DNA from: Arion vulgaris
Taxonomy: Eukaryota > Mollusca > Gastropoda > Stylommatophora > Arionidae
NCBI GenBank assembly: GCA_020796225.1
Contig: CM036768.1
Location: forward strand, 41,614,789-41,678,788
Direction of reading: 5' to 3'
DNA length: 64,000 nucleotides
Positions within the stretch are counted from its first letter, which is position 1, and each line of letters starts with the position of its first letter. Positions 1 to 12,419 of the stretch are shown here, one piece after another. Both the position numbers and the translations under genes were made by a program. Under the pieces are notes generated by a model. The model was not told where the DNA came from. It did no database searches and saw only the letters and a list, made by a program, of their open reading frames with translations.

Positions 1-1
1 A

Positions 2-1560
2 GCGTCCACCTTGAAAACGGACAGAGAGTTTACTTCAATACAGACAATTTTTAACGCAGAGTTCAACAACTTCCAAGAACAACTTTAACTGCCTTTTTGG
101 AGCTTTGTCAAAATGACGACTTTGCAAAGACTTTACTTTACTTTGAAGTTGCTAAATATTACACACGGGATAGGTCAAGGACAACTTTTAATAGAAGAAA
201 GCAGGGAGTCACAGTTGTGGGTTCGATGGAGTTAAATCTAGCGATGTTTTAGGACGTGTTTATACTGTACATCCAAACAATTTCGAATGTTTCTACCTCC
301 GCATCCTACTTCATACCGTTAGAGGTACAATATCATTTACTGAATTAAAGACGGTTGAGGGTCAAGTTTCTGCAACATTCCGTGAAGCATGCCAAAAGCT
401 TGATTTACTGGAGGACGACAATCAATGGCATGCTACGATGGCAGAAACAGTTGCATCAGAATCACCACAAAAGATCAGATCACTTTTCATCATTCTTATT
501 ACCTTATGCAATCCATCAAATCCACAAAATTTGTGGACACATTCAAGGAAAGTATGTCGGAAGATATTCTTAATCGTACAAGAGAACAGAATCCTGACTT
601 GCAAATTGTTTATAACGAAGATATATTTAACGAAGTTTTAATCATCATAGAGGATAAAGTTATTGTCATGGTTGGTAAAACTTTAAAAAATTAACTTCAC
701 ATCCAGCAAAAACAACATCAATCGTTTGCAGAGAGAAATACTTAAAGAAACCGCTTACAATGCCGACGACTTAGAGCATTACGTAACCATCAATGAGAAA
801 CTATTAGTTAATGACCAAAGAAATGTTTACGATATAACTATAAAACGAGTGAATGGTGGTACAGGCGATCTATTCTTCATTAATGCACCAGGAGGGACAG
901 GAAAGACGTTTATGATGAATTTACTCCTTTCAAAAATTCGCTTTCAGTCGCATATTGCAATTGCAATGGCTTCTTCTGGAATAGCAGCAACTTTGCTTCA
1001 AGGAGGACTAACTGTCCACTCTACTTTTAAATTGCCACTCGATTTAGCACGTACCGAAGAGCCAATTTGCAACATCAGTAAAGGAACAGGCAAAGCGGCA
1101 GTTTTACAACAATGCAAATTGATTGTTTGGGATGAATGCACTATGATTCACAAGCATGGACTAGAAGCACTCAACAGGTCTCATCAAGATATTAGAAACA
1201 ATTGACAACTTATGTGTGGAGCAGTAGTGGTTCTTGCTGGTGATTTCAGGCAAACACTTCCTATTATTCCTAGAGGAACAATGGCTGATGATCTCAAGGC
1301 GTGTCTGAAATCATCCCATCTTTGGAGACATGTTCAAAATTTAAAATTAACTACCAAAGTGAGGGTCCATTTACTTTAGGATGTCAATACTTGACAATTT
1401 GCTGATCACTTGCTTGCTTTAGGAGATGGGCGACTTTGCAAGGAACCAAACACTGACACAATCAAGCTACCAGAAAACAATATTGTGCACTCAATAGAAC
1501 AACTTCAAGACATGGTGTTTTCACGGGAAAACAAGGAATGTTGTTTACTATCAGGCCCTA
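2..1560 (+). pseudogene. Helitron helicase (PIF1-like), 3' part, broken
   Basis: This is the helicase half of a Helitron Rep/helicase protein, the enzyme that unwinds DNA during rolling-circle transposition. The window opens inside the gene, and reading frames from base 2 onward match the region before the helicase core (for example LPVHLENGQRVYF near the start). An open stretch at 726-1205 (159 codons) carries the Walker A motif APGGTGKTF near 886-910 and the Walker B-type motif VWDECTM near 1126-1146. After a stop, the next motif, LAGDFRQTLPII, lies near 1235-1270. The frame then decays and the last helicase motifs are not found before the element's 3' end at 1684. There are several stops and frame changes, so it is not functional. 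The Rep domain would lie upstream, outside the window. The family call is secure; exact limits are approximate. Confidence 0.85.
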
Positions 1561-1656
1561 ACTGATAAATAAATATAACGTACAATATTTAGAAGAAAAT
1601 GGTATCTCTTGGAACGGCGTCACCAATTCCTCATCAAGGTTTGCTAACAACTTTCA

Positions 1657-1685
1657 CCCGTGCGAAGCCGGGTTAATCAACTAAT
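1657..1685 (+). mobile_element. Helitron 3' terminus (hairpin plus CTAA end)
   Basis: The 16 bases CCCGTGCGAAGCCGGG (1657-1672) fold into a short stem with a GAA loop and one mismatch. Eight bases later the sequence CTAA (1681-1684) is followed by T. A subterminal hairpin, a CTRR end and a T host base are the known 3' signature of Helitrons, and this lies about 100 bases past the last recognisable helicase sequence. It fixes the right edge of the element at 1684. The TA-rich run that follows is likely host target. Confidence 0.75.
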
Positions 1686-4014
1686 ATATATATATAAATT
1701 GCGCAATCTGATATTGTCTCTATCTGAGTTCGAATCACGCTGCGTACAGTTTGGTTGCAAATTGTTTCGCGTTAATTTTTATAAAAGGACGATGTCACCA
1801 TCCGTTCAGAAAGTAAAGGCAAACTACTGAACGTAATAATGCCTAGAAAAATCACAAACAGCGTTAAAAAGCTGGGGTTGATTTGCAAAGTCATGTAAAG
1901 GATATGCAATTAACTTTTTAAACGTTTGTTCATTTCTGATCTAATCAAATATCTTGTTGTCCTATGACGGGAAGGTTCTCTTAGGTACCTCGGCGGTAAA
2001 AACACCAGACTTAGCATGTACGAAGTATGTCTCCAGCGTATTCCCTCTAGGTGTGTATTACCTGTTACACCAAACCATACATCTCGCTGATGGAAGGGCA
2101 AAGGTAAAATTCTAGACAGATAATTTATATTTTGTATATGAGGATATGTATGTGTACATATTGATTACTCGATGTTGTTTGTACAGTTTATTATTGATTA
2201 TTATGTATAGTTTTTGTTTCAATAACTTACTCTTAATGTCCAATATATTTTTCTGTGAGAAATAAATGTCTATTGAAATAGCTTGATTATTACTTCTTTG
2301 AAATAAGAATGACAATTATAATATTGCTAGATATTCAATAAACAAGATTGTACGAAAACACAGTTTGCCATATGTTAGAGATGGGTAGGTCATTTCCTAT
2401 GGTTGTTCCAACGATCACTTGTTTATTGAGGACACAGTGATTGATGTTGACTCTAAACAACGTTGCAGTGAGTTTAACAATAATTTATTGTCCAAGCTGG
2501 ACTGTATGTCAGAGGGAACTGTTTGTCCATCACGTGATAATGACTATTTCATACATCATATTTTCATCAGCATTCGATGAACAAGCTATTATTATTGATG
2601 TGCACAGAGATGACTGTTAGGTTCGATTTAGGCATGGAAAAGCATTTGCAGTTTTGAGCACATCATATTTGCTAACGCGGAACTCTCAGCTTGTTTATTT
2701 CTTTAACTTGTCAACAATGTCCCGATGCTATTTTAGTTGAAGCCTGACATGCTGGTGTACTTTTACGCAAAGATCTACAATTCCCAGGTTTCATAGTTAA
2801 CACCTAATGATTTTATTGAGATTTTCAATGTGTCCTACAAACGTTACTTTTGGCCGTCGTGGTAGCGTTTACCTTCCAGCTTTCCATAGGCGTTGATCAA
2901 TGTGGTAAATGGAGAATGGATAGGCCAAGTGTCAAGGTATGTATATCTTAAACATACAATAGCGGAAGGGGAGAAATGGGAACAGTAATATTGGACAAGA
3001 ACAGGAATGGTAAATAACATATTGAACAACATGAAAAATGTATTGTAACCTACACAACAAATAATAAATGCACCAAAGATATAACGTGTCAATTTCTATA
3101 GCTATTCGTCATTGTATTCTGGTGCGGAAACATGAACAATGAACACAAATGAGAACAGAAGAATTGAAATTTATGAAATGTTGATATACAGATGAATTTG
3201 ACGTCATGGAAACAGAAATAAACTAACAAATGAGTACATCAACAACTAGGAATGAAAAGAAAACTTCTTAACAGGAAATCTAAATTAGAGAAATTATATA
3301 TTTTGTCCTTAATAAAAGGAATGACACTGTTAAAATCAATTTTGGAAGGGAAGGTAGAAGGATTAGGGGAAGACAGAGATACAATTGGAAGGTGAACATC
3401 AGGAGATAGACATGCAAAAAGCTTGCAAATTTTACAGTGGTAAGGGACAGAACTTGCGGAAGAGCCAATGCTGTCAATCTTAGATTCTGAGGCTTGACAT
3501 GAGTGATTGATTTCTTCAAATAATAGTAATTTTTTCGTCCATGAATTGGGTAGGCTAAACATGTGACTATGTGAGAATGTTCAAGATGGCGGATGAAGTG
3601 TAAGTCGTGTTTATAACGCTGCGTTCAAAGTTCAAAAGAAATTTCGAAATTGGATATAACAGATGTCAATTTTTCATTAAAAAGGGATTATTGTGAAACA
3701 TACAGTAGAATGTGTAATATTCGGAATGAAAAAAAAAGTTAATGCATACCCTTTACGTCTTTGCGAATCAACACCAGCTTTTCAACGCTGTTTGTGTTTT
3801 TTCTAACATTATTACGTTCAATGGTTGCCATTGCTTTCTGAACGGGTGGCCCATCGTCTTTGAACCATCCACGCAAACAATTTGCACCAACTGTCCGAAG
3901 CGTGATTCTGCTCGAACGCCGGGTTAATAGGGCCGAATCCCTATCCCTAAGCCACATACGCCCCCTTCGGAATAGGTATAGGTTAATAAATATCCTGAAA
4001 AAGTCATGGGATGC
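1686..4014. other. Unassigned AT-rich interval, no recognised gene
   Basis: No domain, RNA gene or named repeat is recognised in these 2.3 kb. Open frames are short (the longest is about 107 codons on the minus strand at 3239-3562) and show no family motif. A TA run follows the Helitron end. Old unrecognisable repeat sequence is the simplest reading. Confidence 0.5.
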
Positions 4015-4632
4015 ATGACTAACACCAAGCTGGACTAACACCAACTTGATTCACCCAACTGTGACTAATACCCACTGTGGCTAACATCAGCTGTACTAAC
4101 ACCCACAACTAACACCCAACTTGACTAACACCACTGGACTAATCCAAACTGGTAACCCCAACTGCGACTAACCCACTGTGATTAACACCCCAACTGGACT
4201 AATCCCACTTGACTACATCCCCTGTGACCTAACACCCACTAACTAACACCACCTTTGACTAAACCCAGCTGTGACTAACACCCCACTGGACTACACACCT
4301 GTGACTAACACCCCACTATGACTAACAGCCAACTGTTCTAACACCCAACTGTGACTAACACCCAACTGGGCTAACACCCAACTGTGCTACCCAACTGTGA
4401 CTAACATCCACTATGATTAACCCCAAAGGACTAACACCCCATCTTTGATTAACACCCAACTGTGACTAACCCACTGTGACTAACACCCAACTGTGACTAA
4501 CATCTCACTGTGACTAATACTCAGCTGTGACTAACACTCCAACTGGATTAACATCCCACTGTGATAACGCCAACTGTGACTAACACCCCAACTGTGACTA
4601 ACTACCCACTGTGACTAACACCCCACTGTGAC
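4015..4632. repeat. Degenerate minisatellite, unit about 17-18 bp (CTAACACCCAACTGTGA-like)
   Basis: About 35 imperfect copies of a unit resembling ACTGTGACTAACACCC run end to end with many small insertions and deletions. The array ends sharply before a GC-rich GGGCCCGGCAAGCCGGC stretch at 4634. It has no coding potential. The very high indel load suggests either an old array or noisy consensus sequence. Confidence 0.9.
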
Positions 4633-4984
4633 GGGCCCGGCAAGCCGGCAGTGCGTAATATTGCTAAATTGATTCTTTTATTCAAGGAGCGACAATGACA
4701 ACAAACAGAACAGCAACAATAAATATATGTGGCCTGGGGATAACAAAACATCTGATCTAATAAATTTCATGTAAAACAAAAACGTAAATATTTTAGTTAT
4801 GCAGACACTAGAAAAAGGAAAAACATGAAAGAAGTACTTAATAAATACGTCCTAATATGGGCGGATAGACAAAATGCAAGAGCAAAACATGACGTCGGCT
4901 TTCTAATAAAACAACAAAAAGCCAAACTCATAACTAATGTCGACTATATATCGAAAGAATAATAAGCATACAGATAATAGAGAA
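4633..4984. other. Unassigned interval
   Basis: Nothing recognisable beyond a short GC-rich self-complementary stretch at its left edge (GGGCCCGGCAAGCCGGC). The rest is AT-rich with no open frame of note. Confidence 0.5.
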
Positions 4985-5395
4985 CGAGAAAACAACAACA
5001 TACATTCAAGTATATGCCCATGTAACGACAATAACAACATACATTCAAGTATATTCCCCATGTAACGACAATAACAACATACATTCAAGTATATGCCACA
5101 TGTAACAACAATAACAACATACATTCAAGTATATGCCCTATGTAACGACAATAACAACATACATTCAAGTATATGCCCCATGTAACGACAATAACAACAT
5201 ACATTCAAGTATATGCCCATGTAACGACAATAGAACATATATTCAAGTATATGTCCTATGTAACGACAATAACAACATACATTCAAGTATATGCCCATGT
5301 AACGACAATAACAACATACATTCAAGTATATGCCCCATGTAACGACAATAATAACATACATTCAAGTATATGCCCTATGTAACGACAATAACAAC
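4985..5395 (+). repeat. Minisatellite, unit about 40 bp, derived from LINE endonuclease coding sequence
   Basis: Roughly ten copies of a 40-bp unit containing ACATTCAAGTATATGCCC followed by ATGTAACGACAATAAC. On the plus strand a unit can be read as IQVYAPCNDNN. The last unit passes without a break into EEERNDFYE, the next segment expected of a LINE endonuclease domain (a YAP-containing strand followed by an acidic stretch and FY). I infer that the array grew from the truncated 5' edge of the LINE that follows. The 40-bp period is not a multiple of three, so the frame shifts from unit to unit. Confidence 0.85.
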
Positions 5396-7990
5396 GAAGA
5401 AGAACGAAACGATTTCTATGAAGTCTCTCTATCACTTTAAATAACATCAAAAGCAAAGAAGAGATCTATGTAATGGGAGATTTGAACGGAAGAGTAGGGA
5501 AGAAAACAAATGATCATGAACACTCTTTAGGACATTTTGGAGACACATTAACAGAACGAAACAACAATGGGGATGAGCTAATAATCTATGTTTACAACAC
5601 GGCCTAAAATAACAAACACATTTAATCAACATAGACAGAGCCACATAAAAACTTGGTACAGATGGGACAATGTGCTTTAAGCGTCACAGATTGATTACAT
5701 ACTTGTAAGATACAGGCAGAAGGGATATATCACAGACACCAGAGTTATACCAAACATTAACATAGATACCAACCATCGACCTGTCATAGTAACTGAAGAA
5801 GACAATTATTGAGACCGAAAGACAAAACATTGGAAAGAACCTGTTATGAACTTTAAAATGTTGGAGGAAGAAACAACCAGAGACGAGTTATATCAAGAAA
5901 TGAACCAGATCTACAACACCTTACCTTAGAGAATTGATAACATCGAGAAGGAATGGGAAGTATTTAAAACATCCATATCAAACAATTTACTAAAAGTATG
6001 CGGCACAAGAGGACCAGCCAAAGCTCATAAAAAAACAGCATGGTGGAGTGAAGAGATACAAGCAGCCATACAAAGAAAGAAACATTGCTTCCAAACATGG
6101 TTGAAATCTAAAAACCATAACGACTATGTACAATCTGTCTATCCAGGAGAGAGTTGAAAGAATAGTCAAGAAGGAGAAAGAAAACTCTTGATGCAAATAT
6201 GGAGAACATCTAACAGACTTATGTAGGAAAAAACAGAGAGAATATTTTAAGAGTATCAAGGCAATGAGAGTGAGAGACGATAGCTACAACCCTACCACTA
6301 TCATAAACAGTAAGGAAGGAACACCCTTACTCAACAGACAAGATAAAATGACCAGATGGAAGGAATATTTTCAAGAATTTTACAACCCTACTAAATTAAC
6401 TGAATATATATACACAACAAAAGACAGTGAAGAAACAGAACCATATATAATGATCCAAGAAATGGAAAGAGCAATAAAGAACAGCCCGAACAACTAATCA
6501 CCAGGTGCAGATGACATACACAATGAAGTCATTAAAGCATGCAAAGAAATAGGTGTAAAATGGTTACACAGATTCACAGCTGCATGGACAGAAAGAAAAG
6601 TTCCTTATGACTGGCAAAAATCCGTAATAGTCCCATTATTGAACTATAAAGGCAATAAAAGAGAATGCGAAACATACAGAGGCATTTCACTATTAAGCCA
6701 CACTGGTAAAATATACGTAACAATATTAGAACAGCGCATAATACACATCGCTGACCCACAAATAAGCCCCTCACAGTTTGGATTTAGAAGAAGAGTGGGA
6801 TGCACAGACGCTCTATTCACTCTGAGACAACTGAGTGAAAAAGCAAATGAATATAATAATGAGTTACACTTATTATTCACATATCAAGAAAAGGCATTCG
6901 ACAGAATAGATAGAAGTATTCTATGGAAACACTATAAAATTATGGAATCAACGGAACTGCTAGACAATATCAGAGCAATATCACAAATTGTCACAGGGGT
7001 AAGAGCAGCAGACGGAATGACAGACTCATTCGAAACAAAGTCAGGAAAGACAGAGTTGTGTGCTCTCACCTCTTCTGTTCAACATATGTAGACAGAATAG
7101 TGAAAGAGGCACAGAGCGGAAAAGACCTTATTGACATAGACAATGATCACTACGACCAATTAAATAATCAAATCAGCAAATTACTTGTTGCAGACGAGAA
7201 AAGTCTAATCTATGAAGATGAAGATCAATTACAGCAACACAAGAATTCATTGCTAATAGCATGTAGGAAGTACAACATGAAAATAAACAAACAAAAGACC
7301 GAGACCATGAAAATCAGCAGAACACCAAACCAAGCAAACATACAAATAGACAACACCAGAGACAAGCAAGTTTCTGAATTAAAATATGTACGCAGCATTT
7401 TCACAGATTACAAAAAACTAGATAAAGAAATAGAGACAAGGTGTCAAAAAGACAAATGCAGTGACCTACCAGCTGGCACCATTACTACAACACCCAAAGA
7501 TCAAGATGGAAGTGAAAGACAGATGATAAAAAGTATTTTCCTACCAGACTTTGTTACCAGTGCTAAACGTGATCTCTTACAGCAACACACACAGAAATGT
7601 CACCACGTGAGAATGAAATGCTTGAGGAAGGCAGTGTGGGGGTCACCAGGAAAGACATACTACAAAATGAGGACATCAGAAGCAGAGTGGGCATATCTTC
7701 ATGCACCGAATACATCGAAAGACAACAAATGCAGTGGTTTGGACATTTAATGAGAATAAAATACAACCAACCACCAATAGCAGCATACAACAAAAAGAGA
7801 CCGGGTCGGAGCTAAGGAGGACGAGAAAAGATAGATAGACAATATCAAGACCACACTACATAAAAACGGAAATAACACAACAAGGGCGAATCATCTGGCC
7901 ATAGAACGAAAATTAGATCGAGAATGGACAGTAAACTACATCTTCCACCTGGGAATAGACGATAGACAATAGACAACATGGGACAAGTCT
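5396..7990 (+). pseudogene. LINE ORF2 relic: endonuclease plus reverse transcriptase
   Basis: A non-LTR retrotransposon copy, 5'-truncated and broken by stops. The apurinic-type endonuclease domain starts near 5396: GDLNGRVGKK at about 5480-5510 and QIDYILV at about 5690 are its signature strands. The RT domain runs from about 6264: ETYRGISLLSHTGKIY (6668-6715), SQFGFRRRVGCTDALF (6771-6818), then FTYQEKAFDRID, where the first catalytic Asp motif (usually FIDQEKAFD) has lost its Asp. The YADD box reads LLVADEKSL near 7180-7205, also altered. C-terminal RT/thumb sequence (YNMKINKQKTETM, SSCTEYIERQQMQWFGHLM) reaches about 7760 and a basic tail follows. The clade is uncertain: endonuclease-RT without RNase H, RTE-like in general layout. 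It is not functional. Confidence 0.85.
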
Positions 7991-8255
7991 ATCGTATTTG
8001 TGACTAAATCAAGATTATATCCTTGATGCTAGCTCTATACAAAACAGTTGTAACTTCTATCTCGTATTGCTATTTAATGTTCATCAGAGTTTTGAGATAT
8101 TCTGTATCAAAGTGATGTCGCTTTTTTGAGTGTCGTCTGTGAACAACCTATATTTGACATGCATACATCATCAATAAGAGCACCGTCAAATAAGAACATC
8201 AGAATGCATATATGAAAATGTAAATGCTATATGTATACCTCTATAACGGTGATAT
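7991..8255. other. LINE 3' flank, no recognised feature
   Basis: AT-rich sequence between the LINE 3' end and the 68-bp minisatellite, with no open frame or motif. The LINE 3' end is approximate, because I see no clear tail repeat. Confidence 0.4.
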
Positions 8256-8908
8256 TTTCCTGTAATTAACATCTACTAGAGAAACAAAGTAGCTATTTGT
8301 ATGACTTTAGTACGTTGATCTTCTTCATGTAAATATCATCTACTAGAGAAAACATAGTTGCTATTTGTATGTCTTTATTACGTTGATCTTCGTCATGTAA
8401 TAAACATCTACTAGAGAAAACATAGTTGCTATTTGTATGTCTTCAGTACGTTGATCTTCGTTATGTAATTAACATCTACTAGAGAAAACATAGTTGGTTT
8501 TTGTATGTCTTTAGTATGTTGATCATCATTATGTAATTAACATCTACTAGAGAAAACATAGTTGGTTTTTGTATGTCTTTAGTACGTTGATCATCATTAT
8601 GTAATTAACATCTACTAGAGAAAACATAGTTGGTTTTTGTATGTCTTTAGTATGTTGATCATCATTATGTAATTAACATCTACTAGAGAAAACATAGTTG
8701 GTTTTTGTATGTCTTTAGTATGTTGATCTTCGTTATGTAATTAACATCTACTAGAGAAAACATAGTTGGTTTTTGTATGTCTTTAGTACGTTGATCATCA
8801 TTATGTAATTAACATCTACTAGAGAAAACATAGTTGGTTTTTGTATGTCTTTAGTACGTTGATCTTCGTCATGAGAAAATATAGTTGCTATTTGTATGTC
8901 TTTAGTAC
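8256..8908. repeat. 68-bp minisatellite, segment 1
   Basis: About nine to ten copies of a unit of roughly 68 bp: GTAATTAACATCTACTAGAG, then AAAACATAGTTGGTTTTTGT, then ATGTCTTTAGTACGTTGATC and a short variable end. The same unit continues at 10212-10800, 12104-12419 (badly degraded) and 13694-14705, interrupted each time by a GC-rich 1.3-kb block. No coding content is seen. Confidence 0.95.
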
Positions 8909-10211
8909 TTCTTCTTCTTCTGCGATCGTTCTTCACGGCCAATTTTGGTCATTCTTATTGTGATGTATAATTGGTCCACTGGCAAGAACGTAGTGATCTA
9001 CGTCGGGACGATTGTGCGCCCATGGTGACTAGGCCGCCCGTCCGTTTTCAATCAGCTTTTGATTCACTAGGGTGAACTTTCTCAGAACGATCTTTCGAAT
9101 CTACGCCTTTACGATCAACTTTGCCGTATATTTGGGATTTGTGATCTACGCCAGGACAGTGAGTTACGCTGTTTTGCCCGTTCTGACTGAGAAATATTTC
9201 TCGGGGCTTGTCAGCTTATCCTCGGACGGCGCCTTACTCGTATAAGACACCGTGTAAAGTATCGGCCTTCGCCAATGTTCAAGACCCGGACTTCCTGTCT
9301 GATCCGTACATTGTCGGCCTTGCTTTACCGTACATTTTGAGTTTGATCCGGAGAAGGAACATTCTCAGCCTTTTCTAGACGCGCGTTGGTATGTGGCAAT
9401 TTGCAATTAACCTGGATAGGCACCGGCATGGGGCCTAGTACAAACAATGTAGAGGGTCGTTTCAGTCGGTGCTATCAACGCAACTGATGATTTTGCGCCC
9501 GCCACCATCACCCGCTCCAGTTATTCCGGGGAAGTTAGTTACGACTGCAATCGAACCTTGCCCGGTTGCCCCAAAGCTGGCAGTTCCTTTAGGTATCACC
9601 AACCTCAGTTCTTCCGGGGATGTTAATTTTTATCGCACAGTACCTTGCACGGTTTCCCAGGGCGGGTAGTTTCGTTATGCACTAAAACGCAACTTGTTCT
9701 TTGCGCTCGGCAAACCTTGCCCAGTACATGTATCTGCACTAGGCCACCGATGCGGAGTCAGCTGCAATCTTATCTCTTACCGACACTAGGGAAGACTTTT
9801 ATTCGTTACGGTCCTGTTTTATTTATTCTTGCCGACGGACTGGCAATGTTTGCCCTCTGCTCAGGGCTTCGAGCTTCGCCCTTCGTGGGCACACGTTTCG
9901 TCACTGGATGCACCTCTCATCCATGTCAGAGAGTTTTCGTTGCTGCTTCTTTACGTTCAGGAACTTGGGCACTATCTTGTTGGACATCGGTCAGGAGATT
10001 TGTGCATTTTGATAGTATGGATCTGTTTTGCATTTCAGTACTTGCACTGCTACCACTACCAGTAGTTCTCCCGATCCCTGCCCCTCTTAGCCAGACCGGA
10101 ACCAGAGTCTGTTTCAGGGTCACCGCGTGGAGGTTGGGGCAGGGTCTTGGTTATGCGCCCCTCCTAACCCTGGCTCATGTTACCACCATAACCTCATGAG
10201 CCTTTGACCCC
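8909..10211 (-). mobile_element. GC-rich 1.3-kb repeat block, copy 1, with 15-bp target duplication
   Basis: A 1303-bp block of distinctly higher GC content, sharply inserted in the 68-bp minisatellite. It is flanked by GTATGTCTTTAGTAC (8894-8908) and GTACGTCTTTAGTAC (10212-10226), a 15-bp direct repeat with one mismatch drawn from the minisatellite itself. Read on the minus strand it starts GGGGTCAAAGGC and ends in a (GAA)n tail. A simple tail plus a target duplication of this length is typical of LINE or SINE retroposition. Open frames on both strands carry no recognised domain and differ between copies. The class is unknown; a 5'-truncated LINE of unknown family or a long SINE-like retroposon is most likely. 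Confidence 0.75.
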
Positions 10212-10800
10212 GTACGTCTTTAGTACGTTGATCTTCGTCATGTAAATAGCATCTACTAGAGAAAACATAGTTGCTATTTGTATGTCTTTTTTACGTTGAT
10301 ATTTGTCATGTAATTAACATCTACTATAGAAAACGTAGGTGCTATTTGTATGACTTTAATACGTTGATCTTCGTCATGTAATTAACATCTACTAGAGAAA
10401 ACATAGTTGCTATTTGTATGACTTTAGTACGTTTATCTTCGTCATGAGAAAATATAGTTGCTATTTGTATGTCTTTAGTACGTTGATCTTCGTCATGTAA
10501 TTAACATCTACTAGAGAAACAAGTTTATTTGTATGACTTTAGTACGTTGATCTTCGTTATGTAATTAACATCTACTAGAGAAAACATAGTTGGTTTTTGT
10601 ATGTCTTTAGTATGTTGATCTTCGTTATGTAATTAACATCTACTAGAGAAAACATAGTTGGTTTTTGTATGTCTTTAGTACGTTGATCATCATTATGTAA
10701 TTAACATCTACTAGAGAAAACATAGTTGGTTTTTGTATGTCTTTAGTACGTTGATCTTCGTCATGAGAAAATATAGTTGCTATTTGTATGTCTTTAGTAC
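10212..10800. repeat. 68-bp minisatellite, segment 2
   Basis: Continuation of the same array. Its last units, including an odd shortened unit (CGTCATGAGAAAATATAG), are the same as those ending segment 1, which shows that segment and block were duplicated together. Confidence 0.9.
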
Positions 10801-12103
10801 TTCTTCTTCTTCTGCGATCGTTCTTCACGGCCAATTTTGGTCATTCTTATTGTGATGTATAATTGGTCCACTGGCAAGAACGTAGTGATCTACGTCGGGA
10901 CGATTGTGCGCCCATGGTGACTAGGCCGCCCGTCCGTTTCAATCAGCTTTGATTCACTGGGTGAACTTTCTCTAGAACGATCCTTTCGAATCTACGCCTT
11001 TACGATCAACTTTGCCGTATATTTGGGATTTGTGATCTACGCCAGGACAGTGAGTTACGCTGTTTTGCCCGTTCTGACTGAGAAATATTTCTCGGGGCTT
11101 GTCAGCTTATCCTCGGACGGCGCCTTACTCGTATAAGACACCGTGTAAAGTATCGGCCTTCGCCAATGTTCAAGACCCGGACTTCCTGTCTGATCCGTAC
11201 ATTGTCGGCCTTGCTTTACCGTACATTTTGAGTTTGATCCGGAGAAGGAACATTCTCAGCCTTTTCTAGACGCGCGTTGGTATGTGGCAATTTGAATTAA
11301 CCTGGATAGGCACCGGCATGGGCCTAGTACAAACAATGTAGAGGGTCGTTTCAGTCGGTGCTATCAACGCAACTGATGATTTTGCGCCCGCCACCATCAC
11401 CCGCTCCAGTTATTCCGGGAAGTTAAGTTACGACTGCAATCGAACCTTGCCCGGTTGCCCCAAGGCTGGCAGTTCCTTTAGGTATCACCAACCTCAGTTC
11501 TTCCTGGGATGTTAATTTTTATCGCACAGTACCTTGCACGGTTTCCCAGGGCGGGTAGTTTCGTTATGCACTAAAACGCAACTTGTTCTTTTGCGCTCGG
11601 CAAACCTTGCCCAGTACATGTATCTGCACTAGGCCACCGATGCGGAGTCAGCTGCAATCTTATCTCTTACCGACACTAGGGAAGACTTTTATTCGTTACG
11701 GTCCTGTTTTATTTATTCTTGCCGACGGACTGGCAATGTTTGCCCTCTGCTCAGGGCTTCGAGCTTCGCCCTACGTGGCACACGTTTCGTCACTGGATGC
11801 ACCTCTCATCCATGTCAGAGAGTTTTCGTTGCTGCTTCTTTACGTTCAGGAACTTGGGCACTATCTTGTTGGACATCGGTCAGGAGATTTGTGCATTTTG
11901 ATAGTATGGATCTGTTTTGCATTTCAGTACTTGCACTGCTACCACTACCAGTAGTTCTCTCCGATCCCTGCCCCTCTTAGCCAGACCGGAACCATAGTCT
12001 GTTTCCAGGGTCACCGCGTGGAGGTTGGGGCAGGTCTTGGATTAGTGCGCCCTCGCTAACCCTGGCTCATGTTACCACCATAACCTCATGAGCCTTTGAC
12101 CCC
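10801..12103 (-). mobile_element. GC-rich 1.3-kb repeat block, copy 2
   Basis: Near-identical to copy 1 and of the same length (1303 bp), with the same flanking 15-bp repeat (10786-10800 and 12104-12118). The upstream minisatellite units are also shared, so this is a tandem segmental duplicate with a period of about 1892 bp and not a second insertion. It differs from copy 1 by scattered single-base indels. Confidence 0.85.
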
Positions 12104-12419
12104 GTACGTCTTTAGTACGTTGATCTTCAGTTCATGTATGTTATGGAAATTTTAGTCATTAATGTCTTACTTGAAAATTATTTATTTTTACTTAAACGTT
12201 GATCTTCGTTATGTAATTATCTCTGAGTATTAATTTGGAAAAGTTTTGTATTGATCATCATTATCTATTCTCTAGAAAAATATATTGGTATTTTTATGTC
12301 TTTAGTATGTTGATTACAGTTATTAATAAACATTTGCTATTGTAAGACTGTTGATATTGATTTCGTTTTAACGTTATCTCGTAGAGAAAATATAGTTGCT
12401 ATTTGTATGTCTTTAGTAC
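12104..12419. repeat. 68-bp minisatellite, segment 3, unusually scrambled
   Basis: Fragments of the 68-bp unit are recognisable (ATGTCTTTAGTAYGTTGAT several times) but separated by indels and novel bases. This degraded texture continues into the first 300 bp of the next block, then stops abruptly near 12735. Confidence 0.7.

Noticed and set aside
3239..3562. 107-codon minus-strand frame as a host exon
   Set aside because: No motif, splice context or homologous copy is visible; chance is sufficient.
5125..5361. Cys/Tyr repeat protein (minus strand) in the 40-bp array
   Set aside because: It is only the translated tandem repeat, and the period shifts the frame.
4985..5395. CRISPR-like array (regular 40-bp periodicity)
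   Set aside because: The repeats are contiguous with no unique spacers and the setting is eukaryotic. The unit is LINE coding sequence.
9645..10199. 184-codon open frame in block 1 (and related frames in blocks 2 and 3) as a protein gene
   Set aside because: The frame is not kept between near-identical block copies because of single-base indels, there is no recognised domain, and stop codons are rare simply because of GC content.
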